Of a stretch of DNA of 64,000 nt, positions 1 through 8,204 are shown piece after piece. Location: positions 95,197-159,196 of the forward strand of contig NZ_LXEO01000065.1 in assembly GCF_001654865.1 (NCBI RefSeq), in the 5' to 3' direction. The translations under genes were made by a program, and so were the position numbers. The notes below the pieces were generated by a model. That model was not told where the DNA came from. It worked only from the letters and a program-made list of their open reading frames with translations, and made no database searches. The stretch is from Buttiauxella noackiae ATCC 51607. GTDB taxonomy: Bacteria > Pseudomonadota > Gammaproteobacteria > Enterobacterales > Enterobacteriaceae. Position 1 is the first letter of the stretch. Each line of letters opens with the position of its first letter.

Positions 1-335
1 CGGGTATCATCTTCCCGGTTGCGAACTTTGCGGCTTCACTGGTAACCGGCCTGGTGATTGGCCTGGCGATTGGTTATGTGATTATTCTGGCGCGTAAATT
101 CACCATCAACCAGAGCAATTCAACCTACGGCGCGGACGTAATGATGGGCGCAGGCAACGCTTCCGGTCGCTTCCTTGGGCCGTTGATTATCCTGAGCGCA
201 ATGGCCGCTTCCATTCCGATTGGTATCGGCTCCTTGATTGGTTCTCTGCTGTTTTATCTGTGGAATAAACCGATTACCGGTGGCGCGATTCTTGGCGCAA
301 TGCTGTTTGGGGCATTCTTCCCGATTGCTTTGTAG
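1..335 (+). CDS. DUF4310-like membrane protein, 5' end outside window
   Basis: The reading frame is open from base 3, so the gene starts upstream and only its last 110 codons are present. The visible part is strongly hydrophobic, with at least three likely membrane segments rich in Gly, Ala and Ile. It ends 48 bases before an amidohydrolase gene followed by DgaE- and DgaF-like genes. In Enterobacteriaceae and Enterococcus that trio typically follows DUF4312, DUF4311 and DUF4310 genes, and this protein fits the DUF4310 position. I infer, without direct evidence, that these membrane proteins transport the substrate used by the downstream enzymes. The family assignment rests on context and composition. 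Confidence 0.6.
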   Translation, partial: GIIFPVANFAASLVTGLVIGLAIGYVIILARKFTINQSNSTYGADVMMGAGNASGRFLGPLIILSAMAASIPIGIGSLIGSLLFYLWNKPITGGAILGAMLFGAFFPIAL

Positions 336-383
336 TCCTTTTTGGGCGGGAAGCGTATGCCTCCCGCCAGTCAGGAGAAAACC

Positions 384-1517
384 ATGTTTGACTTAATCCT
401 GCGTAACGCCTGTCTGGTGGATGATACCGTCATCGACATTGCGCTGACGGATGGAAAAATTGCCGCGCTTGGCGAGATCACAGGCGAGGCAAAAGAAGAG
501 CGCCAGCTTAATGGCGAATACTACGTCAGCGCGGGCTGGATTGATTCTCACGTCCACTGCTACCAAAAATCCCCCATTTATCATGACGATCCTGACAGCA
601 TCGGCATTAATACTGGCGTGACGACCGTTATTGATGCCGGGAGCACAGGCGCTGACGATATCGACGAGTTTTACGAGCTAACTCGCAAAGCGACGACGGA
701 TGTTTACGCATTACTGAACGTCTCGCGTGTCGGGTTGATTGCACAGAACGAACTGTCGAATATGGCGAATATCGACAACATCGCCGTGCGTGATGCGGTA
801 AAGCGCCATCCTGGATTTATCGTTGGCATCAAAGCGCGCATGAGCAGCAGCGTAGTAGGGGAAAACGGCATCAAACCGCTGGAACGTGCGAAAGAAATCC
901 AGCGCGAAAATGGTGATTTACCACTGATGGTACACATCGGTAATAACCCGCCGGATCTTGATGAAATTGCCAATTTACTGACAAGCGGCGACATCATTAC
1001 TCACTGCTACAACGGCAAACCGAACCGGATTCTCACGCCTGCTGGTGAATTACGAGCGTCGATTTCCAGTGCGATTGCGCGTGGCGTGCGTCTCGATGTG
1101 GGCCACGGCTCCGCCAGTTTCAGCTTCGAAGTGGCGAAAATCGCTATCAGTAAAGGGATTCTGCCCCACACCATCAGCTCCGATATTTACTGCCGCAATC
1201 GTATTAACGGCCCGGTACATAGCCTCGCAGTGGTGATGTCTAAATTCCTCTCCATTGGCATGTCTCTGCCACAAGTGATTGATTGCGTTACCGCACATGC
1301 AGCGCAAGGGTTACGCCTGACGAATAAAGGGCGCTTATCCGTGGGGCTTGATGGCGACCTGACTATTTTTGCCAAACGCCGTCAACCGACGATCTTTATC
1401 GATTCAGAAAGTCAGACGCTCCAGGGCGAACAACTGCTGGTGGCACTTGCCGCCGTTCGCGCCGGGAAGTGGTTTGTTACCGAACAAGGGAAGGAAGAAC
1501 ATGTCTTCGATTTATGA
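384..1517 (+). CDS. Amidohydrolase/deacetylase family metallohydrolase
   Basis: A 377-residue cytoplasmic amidohydrolase-superfamily enzyme. The metal-binding HxH motif lies in WIDSHVHCY, about 55 residues in. Later metal-ligand histidines are plausible in PLMVHIG, ITHCYNG and LDVGHGS, and an Asp in TISSDIY. The C-terminal GLDGDLTIF is typical of dihydroorotase-like proteins. I chose ATG 384 because an AGGAG lies 7 bases upstream; an in-frame start at 342 has no ribosome site and would add an unconserved leader. The stop overlaps the next gene by 17 bases, so translation is probably coupled. By context it should hydrolyse an amide or acyl group on an amino-sugar acid before DgaE acts. The exact substrate is unknown. 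Confidence 0.8.
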   Translation: MFDLILRNACLVDDTVIDIALTDGKIAALGEITGEAKEERQLNGEYYVSAGWIDSHVHCYQKSPIYHDDPDSIGINTGVTTVIDAGSTGADDIDEFYELTRKATTDVYALLNVSRVGLIAQNELSNMANIDNIAVRDAVKRHPGFIVGIKARMSSSVVGENGIKPLERAKEIQRENGDLPLMVHIGNNPPDLDEIANLLTSGDIITHCYNGKPNRILTPAGELRASISSAIARGVRLDVGHGSASFSFEVAKIAISKGILPHTISSDIYCRNRINGPVHSLAVVMSKFLSIGMSLPQVIDCVTAHAAQGLRLTNKGRLSVGLDGDLTIFAKRRQPTIFIDSESQTLQGEQLLVALAAVRAGKWFVTEQGKEEHVFDL

Positions 1518-2619
1518 GAAATACAATTTAAAACAAGTCATTAATGCATCTGGCCGCATGACGGCACTTGGTGTTTCTACCCCGCGCCCGGAAGTGGTCG
1601 AAGCCGTAGCTAACGGTATGAATCATTATTTTGAGATGAAAGACCTGGTGAACAAAACCGGGGAGTACATCGCCAAACTACTGGACGTTGAAGCCGCAAC
1701 GGTGGTGTCTTGCGCATCTGCGGGTATCGCGCAATCCGTGGCGGCTGTGTTAGTGAAGGATAACGCCTGGCTGATAGAAAACCTGCATGGCACGCCACTT
1801 GAGAATAACGAAATTGTGTTGCCGAAAGGCCACAACGTGAACTTCGGCGCACCGGTTGGCACCATGGTTTATCTCGGTGGTGGCAAAGTGGTGGAAGCGG
1901 GTTATGCCAACGAATGCTCTGCCGAACAACTAGCTGCTGCCATCTCCCCGCGTACCGCCGCCATTTTGTATATCAAATCGCATCACTCGGTACAGAAAAG
2001 CATGCTCAGTGTTGAGCAGGCGGCGGTCGTGGCGCGCAAACATAACCTGCCGCTGATTGTTGATGCTGCCGCAGAAGAAGATTTGCAGTGCTACTACCGC
2101 GCAGGTGCTGATCTGGTGATTTACAGCGGTGCAAAAGCAATTGAAGGGCCAACCAGCGGCCTGGTAATTGGCAAAGCGCAGTACGTTGAGTGGGTGAAGC
2201 TGCAAACCGGCGGTATTGGCCGCGCCATGAAAGTGGGCAAAGAGGGCATTCTTGGACTGACCTGTGCCATCGAACACTACTTAACAGCAGCCAAAGAGAG
2301 TGGGGTGCAAATGGTCGAAAAAATGACGCCGTTTATCAGTAGCCTCAACACCCTTAATGGCGTGAGCGCCCGTGTAGTGTGGGATTCTGCAGGGCGTGAT
2401 ATCGCGCGTACTGAGATTAAGTTCGATGAAGCGGTTATCGGCATCAGCACCAGCGAACTGGTGAGCGCGTTGAAACAGGGTGAGTACGCGATTTTCTTCC
2501 GCGGCTACAAAGCCAATGAAGGGATTATCGAAGCCGATGTGCGTAGCGTCAGCCCGCAACAGTTAGAGATTATTTATCACTGTATTAGCGCATTGGTAAG
2601 CAAGGAGAAGCAGGCATGA
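1501..2619 (+). CDS. DgaE-family PLP-dependent ammonia-lyase
   Basis: A 372-residue fold-type I PLP enzyme related to selenocysteine synthase (SelA). The motif LVIYSGAKAIEGP holds the likely Schiff-base lysine, with an upstream Asp in LIVDAAAEED. Known DgaE removes ammonia from D-glucosaminate-6-phosphate to give 2-keto-3-deoxy-6-phosphogluconate (KDGP). ATG 1501 is preceded by a purine-rich GGGAAGGAAG. A longer in-frame reading from 1369 would lie inside the amidohydrolase gene and is rejected. The next gene encodes a KDGP aldolase whose ATG overlaps this stop, which supports the assignment. The true substrate may be another phosphorylated 2-amino-sugar acid, because the dgaABCD PTS genes are not visible. 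Confidence 0.82.
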   Translation: MSSIYEKYNLKQVINASGRMTALGVSTPRPEVVEAVANGMNHYFEMKDLVNKTGEYIAKLLDVEAATVVSCASAGIAQSVAAVLVKDNAWLIENLHGTPLENNEIVLPKGHNVNFGAPVGTMVYLGGGKVVEAGYANECSAEQLAAAISPRTAAILYIKSHHSVQKSMLSVEQAAVVARKHNLPLIVDAAAEEDLQCYYRAGADLVIYSGAKAIEGPTSGLVIGKAQYVEWVKLQTGGIGRAMKVGKEGILGLTCAIEHYLTAAKESGVQMVEKMTPFISSLNTLNGVSARVVWDSAGRDIARTEIKFDEAVIGISTSELVSALKQGEYAIFFRGYKANEGIIEADVRSVSPQQLEIIYHCISALVSKEKQA

Positions 2620-3356
2620 AACTGACCCCGAACTTTTACCGTGACCGTGTATGCCTGAACGTGCTGGCGGGTTCGAAAGAGAACGCGAAAGAGATTTATG
2701 ACGCCGCGCAAGGTCATGTGTTGGTCGGCGTGCTTTCTAAAAATTACCCTGATGTAGCAACTGCCGTGGCTGATATGCGTGAATACGCGACGCTTATCGA
2801 CAATGCATTGTCGGTTGGCCTTGGCGCGGGTGATCCGAACCAGTCGGCGATGGTCAGTGAAATCTCCCGCCTGGTGCAACCGCAGCATGTAAACCAGGTA
2901 TTTACCGGCGTGGGCGCAAGCCGTGCGCTGCTTGGGCAAAACGAAAGCGTGGTCAATGGCCTGGTTTCCCCAACGGGGATGGTTGGCATGGTGAAAATTT
3001 CCACCGGTCCGCTAAGCTCACTCTCCTCTAATGGCATTGTGCCGGTAGATACTGCTATTGCATTGCTTAAAGATATGGGCGGCAGCTCAATCAAATATTT
3101 CCCGATGGATGGGCTGAAATACTGCGATGAGTTCCACGCTGTGGCACTGGCCTGTGCAAAACATGATTTCTGGCTGGAGCCGACTGGTGGTATCGATCTC
3201 GAAAACTACGAAGAAATCCTGAAGATCGCTCTGGATGCGGGAGTGAGCAAGATCATTCCACATATTTACAGCTCAATTATTGATAAAGCGAGCGGTAATA
3301 CGCGTCCGGAAGATGTGCGCACTTTGCTGGATATGACGAAGAAGTTGGTTGGCTGA
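2616..3356 (+). CDS. KDGP aldolase, DgaF-like
   Basis: A 246-residue TIM-barrel class I aldolase of the 2-dehydro-3-deoxyphosphogluconate aldolase type found beside DgaE. It should split KDGP into pyruvate and glyceraldehyde-3-phosphate. A plausible Schiff-base lysine is in SIKYFPMDGL, and PTGGIDLENY resembles the phosphate-binding strand of KDPG aldolases. The ATG overlaps the DgaE stop by four bases (ATGA). The gene closes the catabolic trio, and a REP-like palindrome follows directly. Confidence 0.82.
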   Translation: MKLTPNFYRDRVCLNVLAGSKENAKEIYDAAQGHVLVGVLSKNYPDVATAVADMREYATLIDNALSVGLGAGDPNQSAMVSEISRLVQPQHVNQVFTGVGASRALLGQNESVVNGLVSPTGMVGMVKISTGPLSSLSSNGIVPVDTAIALLKDMGGSSIKYFPMDGLKYCDEFHAVALACAKHDFWLEPTGGIDLENYEEILKIALDAGVSKIIPHIYSSIIDKASGNTRPEDVRTLLDMTKKLVG

Positions 3357-3361
3357 TTGGC

Positions 3362-3387
3362 GGCGGATGGCGCTGCGCCTATCCGCC
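3362..3387. repeat. REP-like palindrome
   Basis: GGCGGAT and ATCCGCC flank a GC-rich core to form a hairpin typical of enterobacterial REP elements. It lies directly after the aldolase gene and may protect the 3' end of the upstream operon mRNA. Confidence 0.65.
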
Positions 3388-3418
3388 CTATAAATGCGAC
3401 AAACAATGAGGAACTCCA

Positions 3419-4570
3419 ATGCCTGCAACACGTAATCTCCTTATCGCTTCACTTGCTCTGCTCGCTGGAACTGCAACAGCACAGAATCAATATGCCTGGG
3501 TTGGTACGTACAATCCCAATGGCGAAGGGTTGTACCGTTTTCAGGTGGACGCGAAAACGGGTGCACTGAGCAATAAAACGTTAGTCAGTAAGATCCCAAA
3601 TGCGGCACAGCTAACGGCATCGAATGATGGCAAAACGTTGTATGTGGCGAGTGAAATGGAGAAGGGCGTAATAGCAGCCTTACGTGTTGGAGATGACGGA
3701 AGCCTGAAAGAGCTAAACCAGGTTCCATCAGGTGGAGCAGGGCCGGTTTATCTGTCGCTTACTCCAAACGGGCGCCATCTGCTGGTGGCAAATTACATCA
3801 GCGGCTCCGTTGCCGTGTTGCCGGTAAAAGAGGACGGCAGCCTTGGTGAAGCTACCGATACTCAACAAGATTCCGGGCCTCCAGGAGCCGCCAAACCTGA
3901 AGCCGCAGTAGAAGGTAGTTTTGCGATAAGCGATCATAACGGCCCACATGCTCATATGATCAGTGCCGATCCCAGTGGGAAGTTTGTGTTTACCACCGAT
4001 CTTGGGCTGGATCGGATCTATCAATATCGTTTCGATGACTCCACCGGAAAGCTCACCCCCAACGATCCTCCTTACATTGATGCCTCATCAAAAGGTGCGG
4101 GGCCACGCCATTTTGTCTTCACGCCAAAGGGCGATGGCTTATGGTTGATCAACGAAGAATCTTCTACGCTTACCCACTACCAACTTGATGTAGCTAAAGG
4201 AACCCTAACCGAGGGCGAGAGCATTTCCTCGCTACCAGAGGGGTTCAAAGGAACCAACTTTGCTGCGGGTCTGGTGTTGAGTAAGGACGGGAAACAGCTG
4301 TATGTGGCGAACCGTTTGCACAACAGTATTGGGCATTTTAGCGTGACCGCGAATGGCAAGTTATCGCATCAGGATGATATCTGGACACGTGGCGATTACC
4401 CACGCACCTTAACCCTCGACCAGAATGGAAAGTACCTTTACGTCATGAATCAGCGTAGCGATAACATTACTCGCTTTAGTGTGTCGCCTGAGGGTGGAAA
4501 ACTGACGTTTATTGAGGATTACAGTGCGGTTGGAAGTCCGTCACAGTTGATTCTGACGCCTGCTAAGTAG
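3419..4570 (+). CDS. Exported lactonase-family beta-propeller protein
   Basis: A 383-residue protein starting with a Sec signal peptide: a basic N-terminus, a leucine/alanine core and a probable cleavage after GTATAQ, so it is likely periplasmic. The mature part shows repeated blades with motifs such as TLYVASE, HLLVANY, FVFTTD, QLYVANR and YLYVMNQ. That pattern is typical of the seven-bladed lactonase family containing 6-phosphogluconolactonase (Pgl/YbhE). Pgl itself is cytoplasmic, so an exported member probably acts on a sugar lactone outside the inner membrane. A GAGGAA ribosome site lies just before ATG 3419. The gene sits between the DgaE/F-like genes and the PRD regulator, so it probably serves the same pathway. 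Confidence 0.75.
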   Translation: MPATRNLLIASLALLAGTATAQNQYAWVGTYNPNGEGLYRFQVDAKTGALSNKTLVSKIPNAAQLTASNDGKTLYVASEMEKGVIAALRVGDDGSLKELNQVPSGGAGPVYLSLTPNGRHLLVANYISGSVAVLPVKEDGSLGEATDTQQDSGPPGAAKPEAAVEGSFAISDHNGPHAHMISADPSGKFVFTTDLGLDRIYQYRFDDSTGKLTPNDPPYIDASSKGAGPRHFVFTPKGDGLWLINEESSTLTHYQLDVAKGTLTEGESISSLPEGFKGTNFAAGLVLSKDGKQLYVANRLHNSIGHFSVTANGKLSHQDDIWTRGDYPRTLTLDQNGKYLYVMNQRSDNITRFSVSPEGGKLTFIEDYSAVGSPSQLILTPAK

Positions 4571-4579
4571 TTGCAGTAT

Positions 4580-4598
4580 CGGGCGCCTTGCGCGCCCG
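4580..4598. other. GC-rich hairpin before regulator gene
   Basis: A perfect 7-bp stem (CGGGCGC / GCGCCCG) with a 5-base loop sits between the lactonase stop and the regulator start. No T-tract follows, so a conventional intrinsic terminator is doubtful. Confidence 0.4.
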
Positions 4599-4618
4599 CT
4601 TAATGAAAGGAAACGGCT

Positions 4619-6529
4619 TTGAGATTCCCAAACCTTCGACTGGCTCAGTTGTTTGAGATGCTGCAAAACGAGACGCTGCCCCAGGATGAGCTTGCGCGAC
4701 GTTTATCTGTTTCTACTCGCACGGTACGCACAGATATCACGGCTTTAAATGCGTTAATGGCCGGGCACGGTGCCCAGTTTGTGCTTAGCCGTGGTGAAGG
4801 CTATCAACTCAATATTGCCGATCGGGATCTCTATCAGTCGCTTGTGCAGCAGCCTTCGCGCCAACTGCGTATTCCGCGTAATTCTCCGGATCGTGTGCAT
4901 TATCTGGTGGTGCGTTTTCTGACGTCCGCCTTCTCTTTAAAACTCGAAGATCTGGCCGAAGAGTGGTTTGTTAGTCGTGCGACATTGCAAAGCGATATGG
5001 CTGAGGTTCGTGAGTGGCTGGCTCGCTACAACTTGACGATTGAAACCCGCCCGCGCCACGGCATGAAGCTGTTTGGCAGTGAAATGTCGGTGCGTGCCTG
5101 TCTGACCGAGCTGCTCTGGAAACTCACACAGGAAGATTGCGAAAATCCACTGCTCACTGAAGAAGTGCTCAATGCCGGTGTACCAGAACAACTGGCGGCA
5201 GAGCTGCACAATTGTTTTACGCGTTGCCGTATCCGTCTGACTGACGAAGGTGAGCAGTTTATCCGTTTATACTGCGCCGTTGCGGTTCGCCGTATCAGCG
5301 AAGGTTACCCATTACCGGAATTTAGCGCCGAAAATGTAGACGAAGCGGTGCGCGAAGCCGCAAAACAAATCACCGTACTGCTACAGGGTCTTGCCGGTAA
5401 AGCGCTTTCCGAGGCGGAAGAACAATGGCTGCAAGTTCATATTGCCTCGCGCCAGGTGCAAGAGGTAGCCGCGAGCGTTATCAGTGCTGACGATGATGAA
5501 GCGCTGGTGAATTACATTCTGAGCTTTATCAACAATAACTATAACTACAACCTACTGACCGATAAGCAGCTACATGCTGATTTGCTCACGCATATCAAAA
5601 CGATGATTACCCGTGTGCGCTATCAGATAAATATTCCTAATCCCCTGCTAGGCAATATCAAACAACACTACCCGATGGCTTATGACATGACGCTTGCGGC
5701 GGTGTCGAGCTGGGGGAAATACACGCCTTATGTCATCAGTGAAAACGAAATTGGTTTCCTGGTGCTGCATATTGGGGTGGGGCTTGAGCGGCACTACAAC
5801 ATTGGTTATCAGCGCCATCCGCGCGTGCTGTTGGTTTGCGATACCGGCAATTCAACGGTCCGCATGATTCAGGCGATGTTGCTGCGTAAATACCCCCAAA
5901 TTGAGGTCACGCGGATCATTTCCCTGCGAGATTATGATCAGCTCGACGGCGTTGAAGAGGATTTTGTTATTTCCACGGCGCGCATTAGCGATAAACAAAA
6001 GCCCACCGTGGTAGTGGCCCCGTTCCCGACAGAGTACCAACTTGAGCAACTGGGCAAACTGGTGCTGGTGGACCGCACGCGCCCGTACATGCTGGAAAAA
6101 TTCTTTGATGCCAGCCATTTCAGGGTCGTTGATGAGCCGATGACGCAGCAGGAATTATTCAGCACGCTTTGCCAGCAGCTTGAGGACGAAGGCTATGTCG
6201 CTGGTGATTTTTATCCGTCGGTGGTCGAGCGCGAGGCTATCGTCAGCACCGTATTGGGTGAGGGGATTGCACTGCCTCACTCATTGGGGCTGATGGCGAA
6301 CAAAACCGTGGTGTATACCGTGCTTGCACCACAAGGTATTCGCTGGGGAGATGAAACGGCGCATGTCATCTTCTTGCTGGCTATCAGTAAAAGCGAGTAC
6401 GAAGAAGCGATGGCGATTTACGATCTGTTTGTCACGTTTCTACGTGAAAGGGCGATGCCACGTTTGCGCGATAGCAAGAGTTTTGAGGAGTTTAAAGCAG
6501 TAGCAATGGATTGTTTGAGCAGGTTTTAG
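4619..6529 (+). CDS. PRD-domain transcriptional regulator with EIIB/EIIA-like domains
   Basis: A 636-residue regulator of the LicR/MtlR type. It begins with helix-turn-helix DNA-binding segments (residues about 5-130). Two PTS regulation domains occupy about 175-400. A GatB-like EIIB domain has Cys407 in VLLVCDTGNST. A C-terminal EIIA-like domain has His554 in IALPHSLGL. Such proteins activate sugar operons and are controlled by PTS phosphorylation. The start is TTG 4619, preceded by GAAAGGA at 7-8 bases; no ATG with a good site lies nearby. The adjacent catabolic genes are the likely targets. No complete PTS transporter is visible next to it, so the phosphoryl donor is unknown. Confidence 0.85.
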   Translation: MRFPNLRLAQLFEMLQNETLPQDELARRLSVSTRTVRTDITALNALMAGHGAQFVLSRGEGYQLNIADRDLYQSLVQQPSRQLRIPRNSPDRVHYLVVRFLTSAFSLKLEDLAEEWFVSRATLQSDMAEVREWLARYNLTIETRPRHGMKLFGSEMSVRACLTELLWKLTQEDCENPLLTEEVLNAGVPEQLAAELHNCFTRCRIRLTDEGEQFIRLYCAVAVRRISEGYPLPEFSAENVDEAVREAAKQITVLLQGLAGKALSEAEEQWLQVHIASRQVQEVAASVISADDDEALVNYILSFINNNYNYNLLTDKQLHADLLTHIKTMITRVRYQINIPNPLLGNIKQHYPMAYDMTLAAVSSWGKYTPYVISENEIGFLVLHIGVGLERHYNIGYQRHPRVLLVCDTGNSTVRMIQAMLLRKYPQIEVTRIISLRDYDQLDGVEEDFVISTARISDKQKPTVVVAPFPTEYQLEQLGKLVLVDRTRPYMLEKFFDASHFRVVDEPMTQQELFSTLCQQLEDEGYVAGDFYPSVVEREAIVSTVLGEGIALPHSLGLMANKTVVYTVLAPQGIRWGDETAHVIFLLAISKSEYEEAMAIYDLFVTFLRERAMPRLRDSKSFEEFKAVAMDCLSRF

Positions 6530-6543
6530 GAGAACGTAATGGT

Positions 6544-6607
6544 GGATGACGCTTCGCTTATCTTTCCTACAAACAAGAACGTAGAGTGGATAAGCGAAGC
6601 GTCATCC
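6544..6607. repeat. BIME-like paired inverted repeat
   Basis: A perfect 19-bp inverted repeat (6544-6562 and 6589-6607) surrounds a 26-base centre, in the GGATGACGCTTCGCTTATC style of paired REP units. It fills the gap between the convergent regulator and dolP genes and may end transcription or stabilise both messages. Confidence 0.75.
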
Positions 6608-6613
6608 GCGCGG

Positions 6614-7189
6614 TTACTTCAGAATCGTAAACGCCGTCGTCACATGTTTCACACCGCTGACTCGGCTGGCAATATCTGCCGCAGCCCTGGCTTCTCTGTC
6701 AGTCAGTAGACCTAACAGGAACACTTCGCCATTCTCGGTGGTGACTTTCACATTTGTCGATTTTACCTGGTCACTTGCCAGCAGTTGCGAGCGCACTTTG
6801 GTGGTTATCCAGGTATCGTTAGATGCCGTTCCCAGGCCAATAGGTGCCATGGTGCGGATCTCGTTGTACACCTCGGTCGTACCATCAACACCCAGCGCAA
6901 TTTGCTTGGCTCGTGAGGCGAGTTCAGGGTTAGGGGATTGCCCAACCAACAGCACTTTGCCCTGATATGCACTGACGTTAACACGCGCATCTTTCTTAAT
7001 TTGTTCGTCTTTGGACAGTGCGCTGTTCACGCGCAATTCCAGCGTACCGTCATCAACCTGAGTACCGACGGAGCGTGGATCAGTCGCCGTTTTGGTGGCG
7101 ACAGCTGCGCTGCCAACAACTGCGGCCGCGACACAACCTTGTAGCACTAGCGCAGAAATAAGGACTGCAAGTGGCTTATATGCCTTCAT
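6614..7189 (-). CDS. dolP: Outer-membrane lipoprotein DolP
   Basis: A 191-residue lipoprotein, formerly YraP. The lipobox LQGC places the acylated cysteine at residue 19. Two BON domains follow (about 45-115 and 120-190). DolP sits on the inner leaflet of the outer membrane at division sites, supports BAM function and links to amidase activation by NlpD. Length matches E. coli. It is the last gene of the yraN-diaA-dolP series, 9 bases after diaA. Confidence 0.95.
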   Translation of the reverse strand: MKAYKPLAVLISALVLQGCVAAAVVGSAAVATKTATDPRSVGTQVDDGTLELRVNSALSKDEQIKKDARVNVSAYQGKVLLVGQSPNPELASRAKQIALGVDGTTEVYNEIRTMAPIGLGTASNDTWITTKVRSQLLASDQVKSTNVKVTTENGEVFLLGLLTDREARAAADIASRVSGVKHVTTAFTILK

Positions 7190-7198
7190 CTGTACTCC

Positions 7199-7789
7199 TT
7201 AATCGTCCTGGTGAGGGAATAACGTATTATCAATCAGATCGCATAAGCAGTTTACCGTCAGCATATGCATTTCCTGAATGCGCGCGCTGCGGTGAGAAGG
7301 GATGCGAATTTCCACATCCTGTGGCCCTAATAGCCCGGCCAGTTCCCCGCCATCGTAACCAGTTAGCGCAACAATAGTCATATCGCGCGTGACGGCGGCT
7401 TCTACCGCTTTGACGATATCACGACTGTTTCCGCGGGTCGAAATGGCGAGTAAAACATCACCGGTTTGACCGAGCGCACGTACTTGTTTGGCATACACTT
7501 CTTCGTGTAAACGATCATTTGCGATCGCGGTTAAGACCACATTATCCGCATTAAGTGCAATGGCAGGTAAACTCGGGCGCTCAGTTTCAAAGCGGTTGAT
7601 CATACTGGCGGCAAAATGTTGGGCGTTGGCTGCAGACGTGCCATTGCCACAGCAAAGGATTTTATTGCCGTTAAGCAGAGACTGAACCAGTGTCATTGCT
7701 GCACGGGAGATAGCATCTGGCAGAGCTTCCGCTGCGGCAATCTGGGTTTGAATACTTTCCGTGAAGCAGACTTTGATTCTTTCGAGCAC
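7199..7789 (-). CDS. diaA: DnaA initiator-associating protein DiaA
   Basis: A 196-residue SIS-domain protein. The sugar-isomerase fold is visible in [20 protein letters not shown] and [14 protein letters not shown]. DiaA forms tetramers that bind several DnaA molecules and promote timely initiation at oriC. It is a paralogue of GmhA, but its place between yraN and dolP identifies it as DiaA. Length matches the E. coli protein. Confidence 0.95.
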   Translation of the reverse strand: MLERIKVCFTESIQTQIAAAEALPDAISRAAMTLVQSLLNGNKILCCGNGTSAANAQHFAASMINRFETERPSLPAIALNADNVVLTAIANDRLHEEVYAKQVRALGQTGDVLLAISTRGNSRDIVKAVEAAVTRDMTIVALTGYDGGELAGLLGPQDVEIRIPSHRSARIQEMHMLTVNCLCDLIDNTLFPHQDD

Positions 7790-7808
7790 GTTAGTTTACC
7801 TGGTTACT

Positions 7809-8204
7809 TTAAACATCTGCGGTGAACGCGTTGGTTAACCACTCTATTTCATTGCCGGTGAAGGCTAACACATCGAAACGGCAATCCACAGTATCAAAAC
7901 TTCCTGATGTTTGGGCTAACCAATACGAAGCAGTGTGTAATAATTTTTGTTGCTTACGGCGAGTGATGCTTGCGGCTGCATCACCGAAGTGGTTTGAGCG
8001 GCGGTATCGCACTTCTACGAAGACGATAACGCTGCCGTGTTTCATGATGAGATCGATTTCACCGCCGCGAGAATGGACGTTTGCGTCGATGAAACGCAGT
8101 CCTTTGCGTTCAAGAAAGCGGCGCGCCTCTAACTCATAGCGCGCGCCAGCTTGTTGACGGGTCAGGATGCCGGAACGATTTGACCTTGACTGAATTGCAG
8201 CCAA
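7809..8204 (-). CDS. yraN: YraN family UPF0102 nuclease-like protein
   Basis: A 131-residue protein of the UPF0102 family with a restriction-endonuclease-like core. GGEIDLIM followed by FVEVRYRR gives the usual D...E-x-K-like arrangement, with Lys replaced by Arg as in the family. The function is not established. Its start lies 43 bases inside the end of lpoA, as expected for this compact cluster. Length equals the E. coli protein. Confidence 0.92.
   Translation of the reverse strand: MAAIQSRSNRSGILTRQQAGARYELEARRFLERKGLRFIDANVHSRGGEIDLIMKHGSVIVFVEVRYRRSNHFGDAAASITRRKQQKLLHTASYWLAQTSGSFDTVDCRFDVLAFTGNEIEWLTNAFTADV

Noticed and set aside
342..383. Upstream in-frame start of the amidohydrolase
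   Set aside because: No ribosome site, overlaps the natural AGGAG of the ATG at 384, and gives an unconserved leader.
1369..1500. N-terminal extension of the DgaE-like gene
   Set aside because: It lies inside the amidohydrolase in another frame and has no similarity to the family.
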